DNA of 64,000 bases from Amanita rubescens (taxonomy: Eukaryota > Basidiomycota > Agaricomycetes > Agaricales > Amanitaceae), in the NCBI GenBank assembly GCA_015039365.1, contig WION01000014.1, positions 672,668 through 736,667 of the forward strand, written 5' to 3'. The translations under genes and the position numbers were made by a program. Below the pieces are notes generated by a model, which saw only the letters and a list, made by a program, of their open reading frames with translations, ran no database searches and was not told the DNA's origin. Shown in pieces: positions 53,521 to 64,000 of this stretch (positions are counted from its first letter, which is position 1; the number at the start of each line of letters is the position of its first letter).

Positions 53521-55570
53521 CTAGTTGAACAAGGATACGATTTTATGATACACCTCATCCTTTTCGTATACATCATCATTCTTCGTGTTGGAGCCGTGAT
53601 GGCAACTAGCAGCATGCTTCCACCTAGTCACTTTATGATATAGCCCAACAACGCAGTGTGATTATCTCGTACCAATATATTTCTTTGACCTTCAAATGAC
53701 CGTAAAGTCAAAGCTGACTAGAAATATACGTAAAACGTACCTTGGTCTCCATGTCCTTGATACCCTCGATGGGTATCCATTTGCGGCATTTATGGCATTT
53801 GCCTTGACAAGTAGTTCCCTTTTCCTTCTTTCCAGGATTAGGCCTCGTGACGGTTCTAAATGCTCTTGGCGGAGTAAATGGGAGCCCAGTTGACGCAGAA
53901 ATACCTGTCGCCAATTTATTAGACGAAACCAATGAAAGTCATCGACTTACCATGCGCATATTGCATATGATAGCTTTGAGAAGCTTAGCGACCGTGTTGA
54001 TTGGAACAAGGAAAGAATACTCTATCACGCTAGTCAGCCTTTGATATCAGGCAGAAGGTCCGCTATCTTACTACTTCAACGCAGAAAACTTCATGGCGAG
54101 CCATAGCGCTTTGTCTTCACCTCCACGGCTATGGCTTTCAATACATATAGGGCACAGGCCCACCTTTTCAGCACCCTTACCCTGCACAAAACGTGGCGTA
54201 TATAGGTCAAAGGGGCTTCTAGGCGGATTATAAATGCCTCCTGGATGCTTAACTCCAAAGAGGGTGCACGGAGACCTGGGAGGAATTTCAATGAACACAA
54301 CAGATAAAGAAGGTGAACGAACTTACTCTGCACCTTCTAGTTGTAGATAAGAGCTTAAAGGATAACGTCTGTAAAATAATGGAAAGTCTAGAGATACTTC
54401 GATATCGGGGAACGAACGAATGGTATAGTGATAGCCTAGTGTTACATCGGGCACCTGAGTCTTTTGAGAAGACAAGTTTGGTTCCCTGGCCTTGGGACGT
54501 TGTACACGTCGCTTCTTAGATGGCACCGGTGAAGAAGATGGCGAAGCCTCATCCTCCTCATGTCCCTTCTTCAGCAACTGACGTTTCCGCTTTTGTCTCT
54601 GAGGAGGTTGAGGTGATTGAGAAGGCGTCAAGGGGCTCAGAGGTGAGAGCGTAAGGCAGGTTGAGGAAGTCCGAATTGAGTCTACGTTAAACAGTGTCTT
54701 GGTATTGGGACTTGACCTTGATGAGCTTGACACGGGCGCGGCAGAAGATTGACGGAGAGAACGCTTCGGCGTCGCAGGAACTGCCTGTACAGACGTCGGC
54801 GGACGGTTCTCGTCAGAAACCATGAATGAAATTTTGGTCTTTGGCGGACTCTGATAAGGATAGGACAGGGAGGAAGCAGGAGGCGCTCTGATGACAGGAG
54901 ATAGATCAGGATCCGATGACGTCCATGATGGGATGCTACTATTTTTGAAAGGAGAGTCCATAGAGTTCATAGCGTTGTAAAAAGCAACTGAACCATCCGA
55001 AAAATTACGAATGTTGAGTAGAGAGTCTACAGTGTCCATAGCTTTATAAAAAGCAGATGAACCGTCCGATAAATGCGTTGCAGGAGAGAAATGCTCTGTA
55101 TCCGTATTTGAATCATGTTTTACAGGTGTTGATAGAGGAGCAAGCGGTTTTGGTGCAAATGGAGAGCCGAGGATAGCAGTCATAGAACTAAGTGAATGTA
55201 TGCTTGGACAAGAATGAGAGCTGGTACTTGAAACTCTAGGGGAATAACAGCTAGCAGCTTGCAGGAAATCATTTTCTTTTAAAAGCATTGTATAGGGAGG
55301 ATTGAGCAGAGGAATTGGAGAAGGACCGTAAAGATTGGAAGTTTGATGCTGAGCAGAGAAAATAGAAGCGAGAGTGGAGACAGCGGATTGAGAAGAGCGA
55401 TTGATTATGTCCCGCATCTGGCGGCCTTCCCTGCTAAAATGTGTGGTAGAGGGTTCTGCATGGTGAAAGAGATAATCTTGATCGTATAGGCCTTCTTGTC
55501 TAGTCTGGAAGGACCGATTGGTAGGGACATGGAGCAGATTAGTACAGTGAAAATCATCAGAGTAATCCAT
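53521..55570 (-). CDS. Rua1-type C-terminal zinc domain protein, probable transcription regulator (581 aa)
   Basis: Exons 55570-54327, 54275-54081, 53973-53951, 53904-53741, 53689-53673 and 53623-53521 sum to 582 codons. The C-terminal 165 residues match the domain known from Rua1 of Ustilago maydis, an activator of glycolipid genes: SPCTLFGVKHPGGIYNPPR, LYTPRFVQGKGAEKVGLC, CPIC (C456, C459), YHMQYAHGISASTGLPF, CQGKCHKCRKW, YWWKHAASCH. Cys and His positions suggest zinc binding. The N-terminal 410 residues are Ser/Pro rich and disordered, with basic patches (QRQKRKRQLLKK, SKKRRVQRPKAR) that may be nuclear signals. They also hold a repeated unit SDGSSAFYKAM / SDGSVAFYNAM. Exons of 23 and 17 nt and the 107-nt intron 2 make the splicing less certain. 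It starts 191 bp from the p24 gene. Confidence 0.8.
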
Positions 55571-55761
55571 AACAGAGCCTGAACAAAAGTAAGCGGGAGG
55601 GTATCTGTGATATAATACTTATACTTACCAGGTTTACTAAAAGATGAAGAAGATAACAAGACTGGTCTAATCTACGCGAGTTCGCGCTTTTTACCCCCAT
55701 TCGCATATTCAAATATTCAAACTCCGACTCGGCAGTAACAGCCTCGCCTCCGCACTCGTTC

Positions 55762-56587
55762 ATGCGTTTCTTGTTGCTTTTCTTACCTCTAGTGCTCACA
55801 GGAACTGCTTGGGCGTCGGCTCTGACGACCCCAATCGCTGCAAATGAGCGGCAGTGCTATTACGCCGATGTAGACAAGGCCGGGGAAAAGATCGGTGTAC
55901 GTGGCTCTGCGTTATTTACGAGATATTATTGAAACGTTTTGCTCTAGTTATACTTCGCCGTGCAATCGGGTGGCTCCTTTGATATCGACTTTGAGGTCCG
56001 AGACCCAAATCAAAAAGTTCTGCTTGATGGCCAACGGGAACGTCAAGGTGACTACGTGTTCACCGCAAACACCGTTGGAGAATATGCATTTTGCTTCGAA
56101 AACGACATGTCAACACTGACAGAGAAGCTTGTTGATTTTGATATCATGGTTGAAAGTGAACCGAGACGAGAGCCTCCGGCAAAGCCAGGCCAAGTAGCTG
56201 AACACACTAGCGCATTGGAGGAAAGCGTATTTCGACTGAACGGCTTGCTTATGAACATCAAACGAATGCAAAATCAGTACGTCGATCGTCGATTTATATT
56301 AGTCTCGCTCTCATGCCCTCCAGTTTCCACACTCGGGAAAACCGCGGTTTTTCCATCGTCAAATCTACGCAAAAGTAAGGAATCTAATAATAATGGAACT
56401 CTCATTGACGACCACGCAGTCGTCTCTTTTGGTATGCTTTCTTTGCAAGCCTTGCAATAATAGCCATGGCTATGTAAGTCCAACGCGTATTGTTGCACAA
56501 GCCACTGACGCAAACGATGACGGCAGCACACAGGTCTACGTACTTCAGACATTCTTTACCAAAACTGGCCGCAGATATAAGGTCTAG
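55762..56587 (+). CDS. p24 family (emp24/gp25L/p24) cargo receptor (209 aa)
   Basis: A type I membrane protein of COPII/COPI vesicles that sorts cargo between ER and Golgi. Exons 55762-55896, 55948-56276, 56324-56374, 56420-56473 and 56527-56587 sum to 210 codons. A signal peptide covers residues 1-19 (MRFLLLFLPLVLTGTAWA). The GOLD domain follows with C32 (RQCYYADV), QSGGSFDIDFEV and its partner Cys in EYAFCFEND. A coiled coil leads to HTRENRGFSIVKSTQ, then one membrane helix (LFWYAFFASLAIIAMAI). The short cytosolic tail is FFTKTGRRYKV, with the FF pair that binds coat proteins. Which p24 subfamily it belongs to is not settled. Confidence 0.9.
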
Positions 56588-56799
56588 TCGTGATACCCTC
56601 TCGCACCCATGTACTTTACAAACACAAAACGATCTTAATGAACCGTTATTCTGCCAGTCCGAGTAAGACATGGGATGTAGTCCGTGGCATTTTAGAATAA
56701 ACAGATGGTTCTACTACACATCAATAGTCTGGAAAGAACGTCGCTAAAATATCACACACACGCACGAAACACACATGACAGATTTAGTTCAAAGAAACT

Positions 56800-58065
56800 T
56801 CAGTGGTCGCGAGACTTTCTGGTTCGTGCACGGTTACATTTCGAATGATCGGCGAGGAGACAGTTCCTCACCTGTACTCGCCCTCTGCGGCTACGCTGAG
56901 CTCCTCAATTTCGCCTTGTACAGTCGAAAGCGCCTCGGCGGCAGCAGAGAAATACACAAGCTAAAGAAACTTATCAATCAAAAGAAAATGATGATACACA
57001 TCAACTTACCTGGGCTTTCGCCAACTCGTTGAGATTCTTGATAGGTTCGGGCTACAGCAAAAAAAAAAAAACAACATCAGAAACAACACACAAAAGTAAC
57101 GCAACCCAACTCACGTTCTCCAAAACCGTCTTCATGAGCGTAATAGCGACCTCCGTCTTCTGAACGAGATCATCCTCCGCATTCTCAACCTCAATCCTAG
57201 CCTGTTCCTGCCTCGCAGGATTCACATTCTTAAGCCTACTACCCAATCAGACCCGACACCCAAAACAACCATCACCACTCACTGTTGCTTAGCGGCATCC
57301 AACTCCAACCTGCTAGCTTTAACAGCCTGCCTCGCCTTCATCGCAACAGCAATGCTCGTATTCAACGTAGTCTGCCACGGATGCAAAAACTGATCCTGGA
57401 TATGTGCATCCTGATCCAAGCGAGCCGCAGCAATTCGATCCCATGCTTCACTATACTGGGCCAAAGCAATACCAAGGCGGTCTTCCGCCCCAGCGCTCGC
57501 AGCCGTCCGAATTACACTCGCACCAGAGGTAGACGCCCTCAAAAGCGCGTGCGGAAGCGTCTTGTGTGGCGCGATGGGAGGCTCGCCAGGAGCGGCGGGA
57601 ACGGGAAGGTTGGTTCCTTTAAGATTGGTGGCAGCAAACGAACTGAGGTTATAGCCGATGGTCGAGGAAAGTTCAGACAAGGACTCTTGAATTTGCGTCG
57701 GGTAATCATAGTTTTCGTATTCATAGACTTTGGTGATCCTATTGTAGGGCGATAGCTTGCCTCGTGTTATGACGAGAAAGATGTCTCAACTACATACCTG
57801 AGTAGTGACAAATGGGCTGCTCTGAGAGCATCAACTCGAGCCTCGAGATCCTTATATTCTGGATGACAAGACTCAGCAAATGAAAGAAAATGTTCGTCTT
57901 TGGAATCGTACCTTGTGGAAGTTCGGTTATCTCGTCTGGAGAAATTTGACCGAGTCTCTCCCTAGTTGCCTGTACGCCAGAGTTAAAAGTCTTTGCAAAC
58001 TTTGTACCGGCCTGAGTGAAATTGATATTAGAGAGAGAAGACTGGAATTTGGACCACTGGTCCAT
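56800..58065 (-). CDS. BAR domain protein, Gvp36-like (314 aa)
   Basis: A membrane-curving protein; yeast Gvp36 acts at Golgi and endocytic membranes. Exons 58065-57912, 57858-57798, 57738-57283, 57238-57115, 57051-57010, 56960-56872 and 56818-56800 sum to 315 codons. The whole protein is a BAR_2-type helical domain: ERLGQISPDEITELPQEYKD, EARVDALRAAHLSLLRITK, YDYPTQIQESLSELSS, FLHPWQTTLNTSIAVAMKAR, then QARIEVENAEDDLVQKTE, NPEPIKNLNELAKAQLVYF and a short end KSRDH. No membrane segment or SH3 domain is present. Seven short exons and a 19-nt last exon are read from good GT/AG sites. It is convergent with the p24 gene and 96 bp from the end of the phosphatase gene. Confidence 0.88.
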
Positions 58066-58161
58066 TGTGAATGGGATGCGGTGTTAAGGGAGAGTTTGGT
58101 TCGGATTCCGCCGTTGCTCTATGTTACATACTTATACACTCATTATAAACTTATATAACTT

Positions 58162-60221
58162 TCATACTCCCTCTGCCTCCTCTCCAAGCTCCGCTGCTGG
58201 CGAGATAACAGCCACAATCACTGAGATATCTGCCCCAAGCTTGTTAGCACGCGTCCTATCATATCAGCCGCAGCACTTACCGTCATTCTTGCCTCCTTTG
58301 AACGGCCGGCCAACCTCCCGGGCCCGCCGCGCAAACGGTACTTCATCCTCCACGGAGACATCAACATGCTTCCGTTCAGACACCCGTCGAGCTCGCGAAC
58401 AAAGCGCTTCAGAGAGCATGCCAGCCAACGCCCTACGACGCAGCAAAGGGGATGTTTCCGAATCGACCAGGAAACTTTTGCGGAACCTCACAACCTCATC
58501 CAGCACATCCTCGTCCCAAAGGTTATCACTCAGTCCATCAGACGCAAGGATGAGTATGTCATCTGCACGGACTGGCAAGGTGAACACGTGGGCCGCCGTT
58601 CGTGGCGTCGTCGGCGTCGATGGACCGAGTTGCACAGGGGTATTAAAGTCCCACCACATTTCTTCACTACGCCACGCAATTTCTTCGCCCCTGACGAGCA
58701 TACACATACAATCGCCCACATGTGCAATCTTGATGACTGCATCATAACCATCCTCCGCTTCCAGATTTGTCGTGGAAATGGATGGAAGATCGTTTATCAT
58801 TTGGCTCGGGACATGATCGAGCACGGCTAACAGAGCGGTCGAGGACCCCGACATCAAGGGTACCATCTCAGTCTTGATGCTCTTTCGGCGATCCTCGTTC
58901 GGTGTCGATCGAATTGGGCCTTGTGTGTTTATCGGCTTTGGACATGCAGGAGATGGGGAACGGCTGGCATCGGGAGAAGCGACAACATGCGCCTTGAGCG
59001 TCCGGTCATATGCTCTTTCCAAAATCTGCAGCACATCTATTCCTTCAGAAAGCTCTTCGAGAGAATCTTCTAGATCCTGTTCTAGCTCCGAGATATCTGT
59101 TTTTCTTGGCTGGACGCCGGGAGGGGAAACGGTGAAACTTGTTGGAAGTGATGAGACGAATGGTGTTGAGAGGAACGACGAGCCAGTCTTATCTGACCAA
59201 TGCCAAGAGGGAGCAGGTGATGCAAGTATGGGTGTGGGTGTAGGACGCGATGAAGAGCAGGTAAAAGAAAATTGAGGCCGGGAAGGCGCTCGGTGTGGCG
59301 GCGATGGGGGCGACGATAGTGGAATAGGTTTGGAAACAGTGTCAACCTCGGCGGAACAAAAATGCATTAAACGTCGTGCAAAGAGTGCACTAGGCGTAGG
59401 CTGAGATTTAGCACTTGATGATCTCAAAGGCATATCTACCATCGGGATAGTGAGCATAGAGAAGATTCCTCACAACTAAGCATACCATTAGGTTTTACTC
59501 TCGCCCAACCTCCAACGCCATCTGCTACACCCATAGCATTATCCCTGACAAAATAGGCGTCTTCTCCGATTTGCACAGCAAGACCCATGTCTTCCTCGGC
59601 ATTTTGCGTTCTAATAGGTATCCCTCTCTTCCTCGATGATGATATTCCATTTGCCGAACACTTCTTCGGTATCCCATAAGCACCAACATACAGCTGATAC
59701 TTTGGCTTGTGTTTCTTTGCTTGCACGTGCTGTGTATGAGCATGCGTCGTCGGCAAGGTTGCAGGGTAAAGACTAGAAGGAGATGTCAGGGAATACGGGA
59801 ACAATGCATGATGGCCGGAAGACCCATGCAAATTACCAACGAGTGTATGCCCGTTATTAGACGGAGGCTGCGTAACCCCGAGAGATAACGGAGCATGTGA
59901 GGCGTTCGTCTGCGACGACTGACTGTGCGGCGTAGGAGGTGGTGCTTCAAGCTCAGTTGGTTTCGCTTCAATAGGCAGGCGACTTGGAGAAGGAAGAGAA
60001 GAGCGAGAAGAGGGTGTAAAGGGAGTATCAAAGAAACTGAGAGGTGAGACGCTGCTGCTCGCCGAGTGGAAAGGCCGATTCGATGACGAAAGAGAATTCG
60101 AGCGTGCACGCGGTGGCGACGCTGGTGACTGAGGCAAGGCTGTCACCGACGGCGACGACGATGACGAGGCCGAGCCAACCCGAGGTAAGACATTGTAAAA
60201 GCGCTTCTGGATGCTCTTCAT
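58162..60221 (-). CDS. PP2C-type Ser/Thr phosphatase, Ptc7-like (652 aa)
   Basis: A metal-dependent phosphatase; yeast Ptc7 works in mitochondria on coenzyme Q synthesis. Exons 60221-59486, 59435-58281 and 58229-58162 sum to 653 codons. The start is the first ATG of the frame (MKSIQKRFYNVLPRVG), a basic amphipathic beginning that could be a mitochondrial signal. Residues 20-170 are Ser/Pro rich. PP2C motifs follow: GEDAYFVRDNAMGVADGVGG (metal-binding Asp), LFARRLMHFCSAEVD, GSSTALLAV, IAHVGDCMCMLVR, ILASDGLSDNLWDEDV, and the end DISVIVAVISPAAE. A Ser/Pro-rich insertion of about 100 residues (near 59,120-59,330) separates RRLMHF from the next conserved block, so the protein is longer than yeast Ptc7. 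The 3' intron (58230-58280) is supported by the restored SVIVAV strand. Confidence 0.85.
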
Positions 60222-60374
60222 CGTCGGGAACGACGAGGACAAAAGTTAGGACATGGGAAGGGAACAAGTTTCCGGCTTACCCCGGCTTCCGGAGCAAGTT
60301 ACTTATGTAAGGCACGTCATCAAAACCCCATTGGAATACGCCGTTACAGCAGGTTACAGCATGAGATAACATGT

Positions 60375-63300
60375 CTACTGAAGCTTAGTAAATGCCTCCT
60401 TAGCTAGTTCAAGCGTGGCAATCTCGGCCTCGAGAGTCTTTCTCTGCCCACGAGTGTCAGGAATATCATGACCTGGCAGGAACCATGAGAATTTCACACA
60501 CCTTCTCCTCATTGCTTAACCGTACATCCTCAGGGACAGTCACAAGGTAATCAGGCTGTGACTCGACTTTGACGACCTTGGCCATATTCAGACGCGCTAA
60601 ATCCAACTTCTTATCGCACTTGTTGATCTCTGCCTCGAGATTAACGAGACCCTGGCGTTCACCCTTAACTTCATCACTCCACATCTCCATATCACACAGG
60701 CTCACCTTGACAAGGACATGGACGGCCACTGTCGGCGTTACGACTGCAGCACCACAGCCCGCAGGAATCTCGCTGAGATTTCTCACGACGATAGAACTCT
60801 TACAGCCTTTCGTAAGGGCGACGATGGTGGGCAGCTGGCTCCCCAAAAGAGCTGCTTCGACATCGTCCTGGATATAATAAAACACTGACGTACCAGCATA
60901 TCAGTACTCCACAGATAATGATAAGAGATACGCGACGAACGTTGAATGTCATTTTGGAGGCTGTAGGAAGCAGCCAGGGATCGGCCCGTTTTCAAAACAT
61001 TGAAAACAAGTTCAAACTGCTTGTCCGCCTCTTCGAATAAAAATGCAGGATCCTAATATAACATCACCATTTGGAACTCGGTTCGAAACCCATACGGACC
61101 AATGACTTACGTGCTCGGGGAAGCTAGATACCATGATAGAAGGCGTAGGATCATTCGGCCGTCTAGGCAATCGCTGCCACAACTCCTCCGTCACAAAAGG
61201 CATGAAGGGATGCAGCAACTTGAGACCATAGTCTAGGCATGTATACAGCGTTTGCTGAGCAGATCGTTTTACTGTTAACGGAGCAGACTCGTCCGTCATC
61301 GGCTTCATCGCTTCCTATCAACACAGATCCATTAGGCGCGAAAGGAATCCAGACCATAAACTTACAATGTAAACATCACACAGCTCATACAACCAAAAGT
61401 TGTATGCTGACGTTGTCGCCGACATAAAATTTCGCTCAACCAGGTATCGATTGATCTCCGCGGCAGCAATGTTAAGCTTATGAAGAATCCATCTCTCCAC
61501 CAAACTCTCTCTCCCGGTAGGCTGTAGCGTCGGCTCAGGAACGAAGGTTTCATCCAGCTTGAGCATAGCAAACTTGGTTGCATTGAAGATCTTGTTGCAG
61601 AACTTTCTATAGCCTTCTACTCGCAAAATCTCAAGGTTGATATCACGGCCTATGATAAGGAGTCAACGCAGAGTCTTGGCGCATCACATTTACACTGACC
61701 TCCGCCAGAGTACGCGCACAATGCAAACCGCAGCGCGTCTGTTCCACACTGGGGTATACCCTTTGGGAAATCCTTCTTCTGCCCAGCTTTCGCTTTTTCT
61801 ATTTCCTTATCGTCTAGATTGCCCTCGTAAAGTTTCTCATGCAATTTCTCCAAGCTCAGGCCCTGAATGACATCAATCGGATCGATGACATTGCCCAGAC
61901 TCTTGCTCATCTTGCGTCCATGGGCGTCACGGATCATGGCATGGCAGTACACCTCCTTGAACGGCATCTCCCCCGTGAGTTTAATACCCAAAAGTGCCAT
62001 GCGGGCCACCCAGAAGAAGAGAATGTCCCATCCGGTTTCCAAGAGCGAAGAAGGATAGAACATTTGCAAATCAGACGCCTGTGGCCCATATGTCACATTA
62101 TTAATGGGAAAAGACAAATAACCATACCTTGTCAGGCCAGCCCATTATGGAAAACGGCCAGAGTCCTGAAGAAAACCAGGTATCCAGCACATCTCCGTCT
62201 TGGTGCAAAGTGAATGGTGCGCCATCTGCCAAGACCTTGGCACGCTCAGTTGCCTCTTCCAGCGTCCGGCCCACAACCCAATTCTTGCCTTCATTCGCCT
62301 GAGACGCAGTGGTAAATCACATCGACCATAAGGAAAAGGAGACAATTTACATCTTGCTCTTTGCCCTTGATATCGACAAAGTAAGCCGGACAGCGGTGAC
62401 CCCACCACAGCTGTCGAGAAATACACCAATCTTGAATACCTTCAAGCCACCGATACCATTCGTTTTCGGATTGCTTAGGTTGAATGTAAAGCTCCCCGGC
62501 TCGCGTTCGCTACAGGATAGTCAACTCCCTGATTACTTAATAGAAATGCTCTTGACTCGCTTTTATGGCTTCTTCAGCTAAAGGCTTGCAGTTTACCCAC
62601 CATTGGGGTTTGAGGACGGGTTCAATAACATCACCAGATTTGCTTGGAAAAAATCAGCGTTGTGATCTTAGTTTTTTAGAATGACAAACCTGCAAATAGG
62701 AATTTGCATTGGATTATCCTTTGTTTCCACAAAGAGTCCCTTTTCCTTCAGCTTCTTCACGACCTCGACACGGGCGCGGAACCGCTTCATGCCCTAATCG
62801 AAACATATCAGGACGGTCCCGTCCAAAACACCACCCAACTTGCCTTGAACTCGGAACCAACATTCTCGTTCAGCGTGCCGTCGTCATTCAAAATGTTGAT
62901 AAACTTGAGATCATGTCGTAAGCCGACTTCATGATCATTGGGATCGTGCGCAGGGGTGATCTTGACAGCACCGGTTCCAAACGTCATATCTACGACAATA
63001 GAGTCTGTAATGATTGGAATGCGTCTATCGAGGAAAGGATGGAGTGCAAATTTTCCATGCAAATGCTATCACATGATATGAGTAGGGGATATGTCGATGC
63101 GAGGAGCTACCAACCGTGTATCGAGGGTCATCAGGGTGTACAGCAATAGCAGTATCGCCCAACATTGTCTCTGGACGGGTAGTTGCAATGACAAGTTTCT
63201 CATCTGATAGTAGTTCAATATAGGTGGGGTCGATGCCCGATAAAACATACGCACCAGAGTTCTCTATAGGGTATGCAAAGCTGGTAAGTACACCAAATTC

Positions 63301-64000
63301 AAACCGCTCCTTGGGGTCATAGCCAGGGACGTTCAACAGTGTGCGTCCCATCAGCTGCTTTTGCTCAACCTGGATCCAATCAGTTATTTACAAATCGCGA
63401 CTAGCGACTAGCGCACCTCCAAGTTCGACAGCGTTGTATTGAGTTTGACACACCAATTGACGAGGCGATTGGCGCGATATATAATCCCGTCTTCGTGTAG
63501 CCGACAAAATGTCTCGATGACAGCTTTTGACAATTTCTGCAAATGAGTCAGTATAAAAATTAATGAGATCAGTCAATCACACCTCGTCCATGGTAAATGA
63601 GACGCGTGACCAGTCATAGCTGCCGCCCAATCTTTGTAATTGGTTTGTTATCCGCCCTTGGTAGCTGGCAGCAACTCAGTACACGAGATACAAGCCCCAA
63701 AGGAAGTGCAGAAAATCACCCACTCGTTCTTCCAATCCATCACAGTCTCCAAAAATGCTTCGCGTCCCAGATCATGCCTAGTTTTTCCCGAGGTCTTGTA
63801 CAACCTTTTCTCGACTACGCTCTGCGTTGAGATGCCGGCGTGATCAAATCCAGGCGCAAATAACACAGTCTTTCCAAGCATCCTATTCCATCGTATGAGA
63901 GTGTCCTGGAGGGCTGTGGTCAGCGCGTGACCAATGTGCAGTGAGCCAGTGACGTTGGGCGGAGGAGCAGGAATAACGAAGAGGCCTTGAGGCTTTGGCT
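60375..64000 (-). CDS. VAS1: Valyl-tRNA synthetase (3' part, about 952 aa in window)
   Basis: A class I synthetase charging tRNA-Val; in yeast one gene serves cytosol and mitochondria. The 5' end is beyond the right edge. Exons: 64000-63724, 63664-63583, 63536-63417, 63369-63115, 63065-62844, 62793-62690, 62642-62561, 62509-62351, 62298-62128, 62078-61700, 61649-61366, 61314-61111, 61052-60941, 60884-60706, 60663-60502, 60443-60375. The frame holds throughout. Motifs: [15 protein letters not shown] (HIGH), the editing domain ([33 protein letters not shown]), [43 protein letters not shown] (KMSKS), the anticodon domain ([18 protein letters not shown]) and a C-terminal coiled coil ([19 protein letters not shown]). 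Introns 62794-62843 (GCAAGT) and 62510-62560 (GCGAGT) look like GC-AG introns. The 42-nt intron 60664-60705 keeps the frame if retained. Confidence 0.92.

Noticed and set aside
60873..60898. A 26-nt intron in ValRS
   Set aside because: Too short for splicing; using donor GTTCGT and the acceptor before TGTTT gives a 56-nt intron and restores NDIQLFYYIQDD.
1..64000. tRNA, rRNA genes or CRISPR arrays
   Set aside because: Sequences resembling the tRNA B box occur only within the GAACCGGTTC arrays and do not fold as tRNA; no regularly spaced repeats with unique spacers are present.

Overview
The window looks like nuclear DNA of a filamentous fungus, most likely a basidiomycete. The host genes are tightly packed and cut by many 42-59 nt introns with GT..CTNAY..AG signals. 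Their set fits a fungus: a Rua1-type zinc domain, a Gvp36-type BAR protein, Leu4 and a Ptc7-like PP2C. The species cannot be named from sequence alone. All genes and splice junctions were read by eye. The exon lengths of the seven complete host genes each sum to whole codons.

Positions 1 to about 46,000 are a transposon graveyard. A broken USP-like peptidase ORF (1-1172) comes first. It is followed by a non-autonomous hAT-like element (1354-2159) and an unclassified TIR element, X1 (2239-4570). X1 abuts the remnant of a Ty1/copia element, 'copia-1 A' (4571-8785 plus 42194-42336, minus strand). A second copy, copia-1 B (8786-42188), sits inside the LTR of copy A with a 5-bp ACCAT duplication. 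Copy B was then hit by a solo LTR (11862-12388), by hAT-A2 (14703-26324) and by a Ty3/gypsy chromovirus (28539-41624). hAT-A2 carries hAT-B1 (24006-26288), and an intact young element, copia-2 (15679-24000), lies exactly in the target duplication of hAT-B1. The gypsy element carries X2 (30791-32821) and a gag-only LTR element (33878-36503). Further hAT-like copies lie at 42611-43814 and 44002-45752. Target-site duplications support most of these borders.

The copia elements carry an extra ORF ('ORF0') upstream of gag. It is homologous in both families, ends in a membrane segment, and its final stop lies 1-6 nt before the gag ATG. They also share a conserved leader with a covarying hairpin. The gypsy element shows a Tf1-like self-priming site, a GGGTTTT slippery site and a long extra ORF after pol.

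From 46,187 to 64,000 lie eight host genes: GluRS (-), divergent from Leu4 (+) across 91 bp; then Zpr1 (-), a Rua1-domain protein (-), divergent from a p24 cargo receptor (+); then a Gvp36-like BAR protein (-), a Ptc7-like phosphatase (-), and ValRS (-, running off the right edge). They serve translation, leucine synthesis, ER-Golgi traffic, membrane shaping and signalling. Leu4 has a duplicated C-terminal regulatory domain, and three introns in the two synthetase genes appear to be of GC-AG type.
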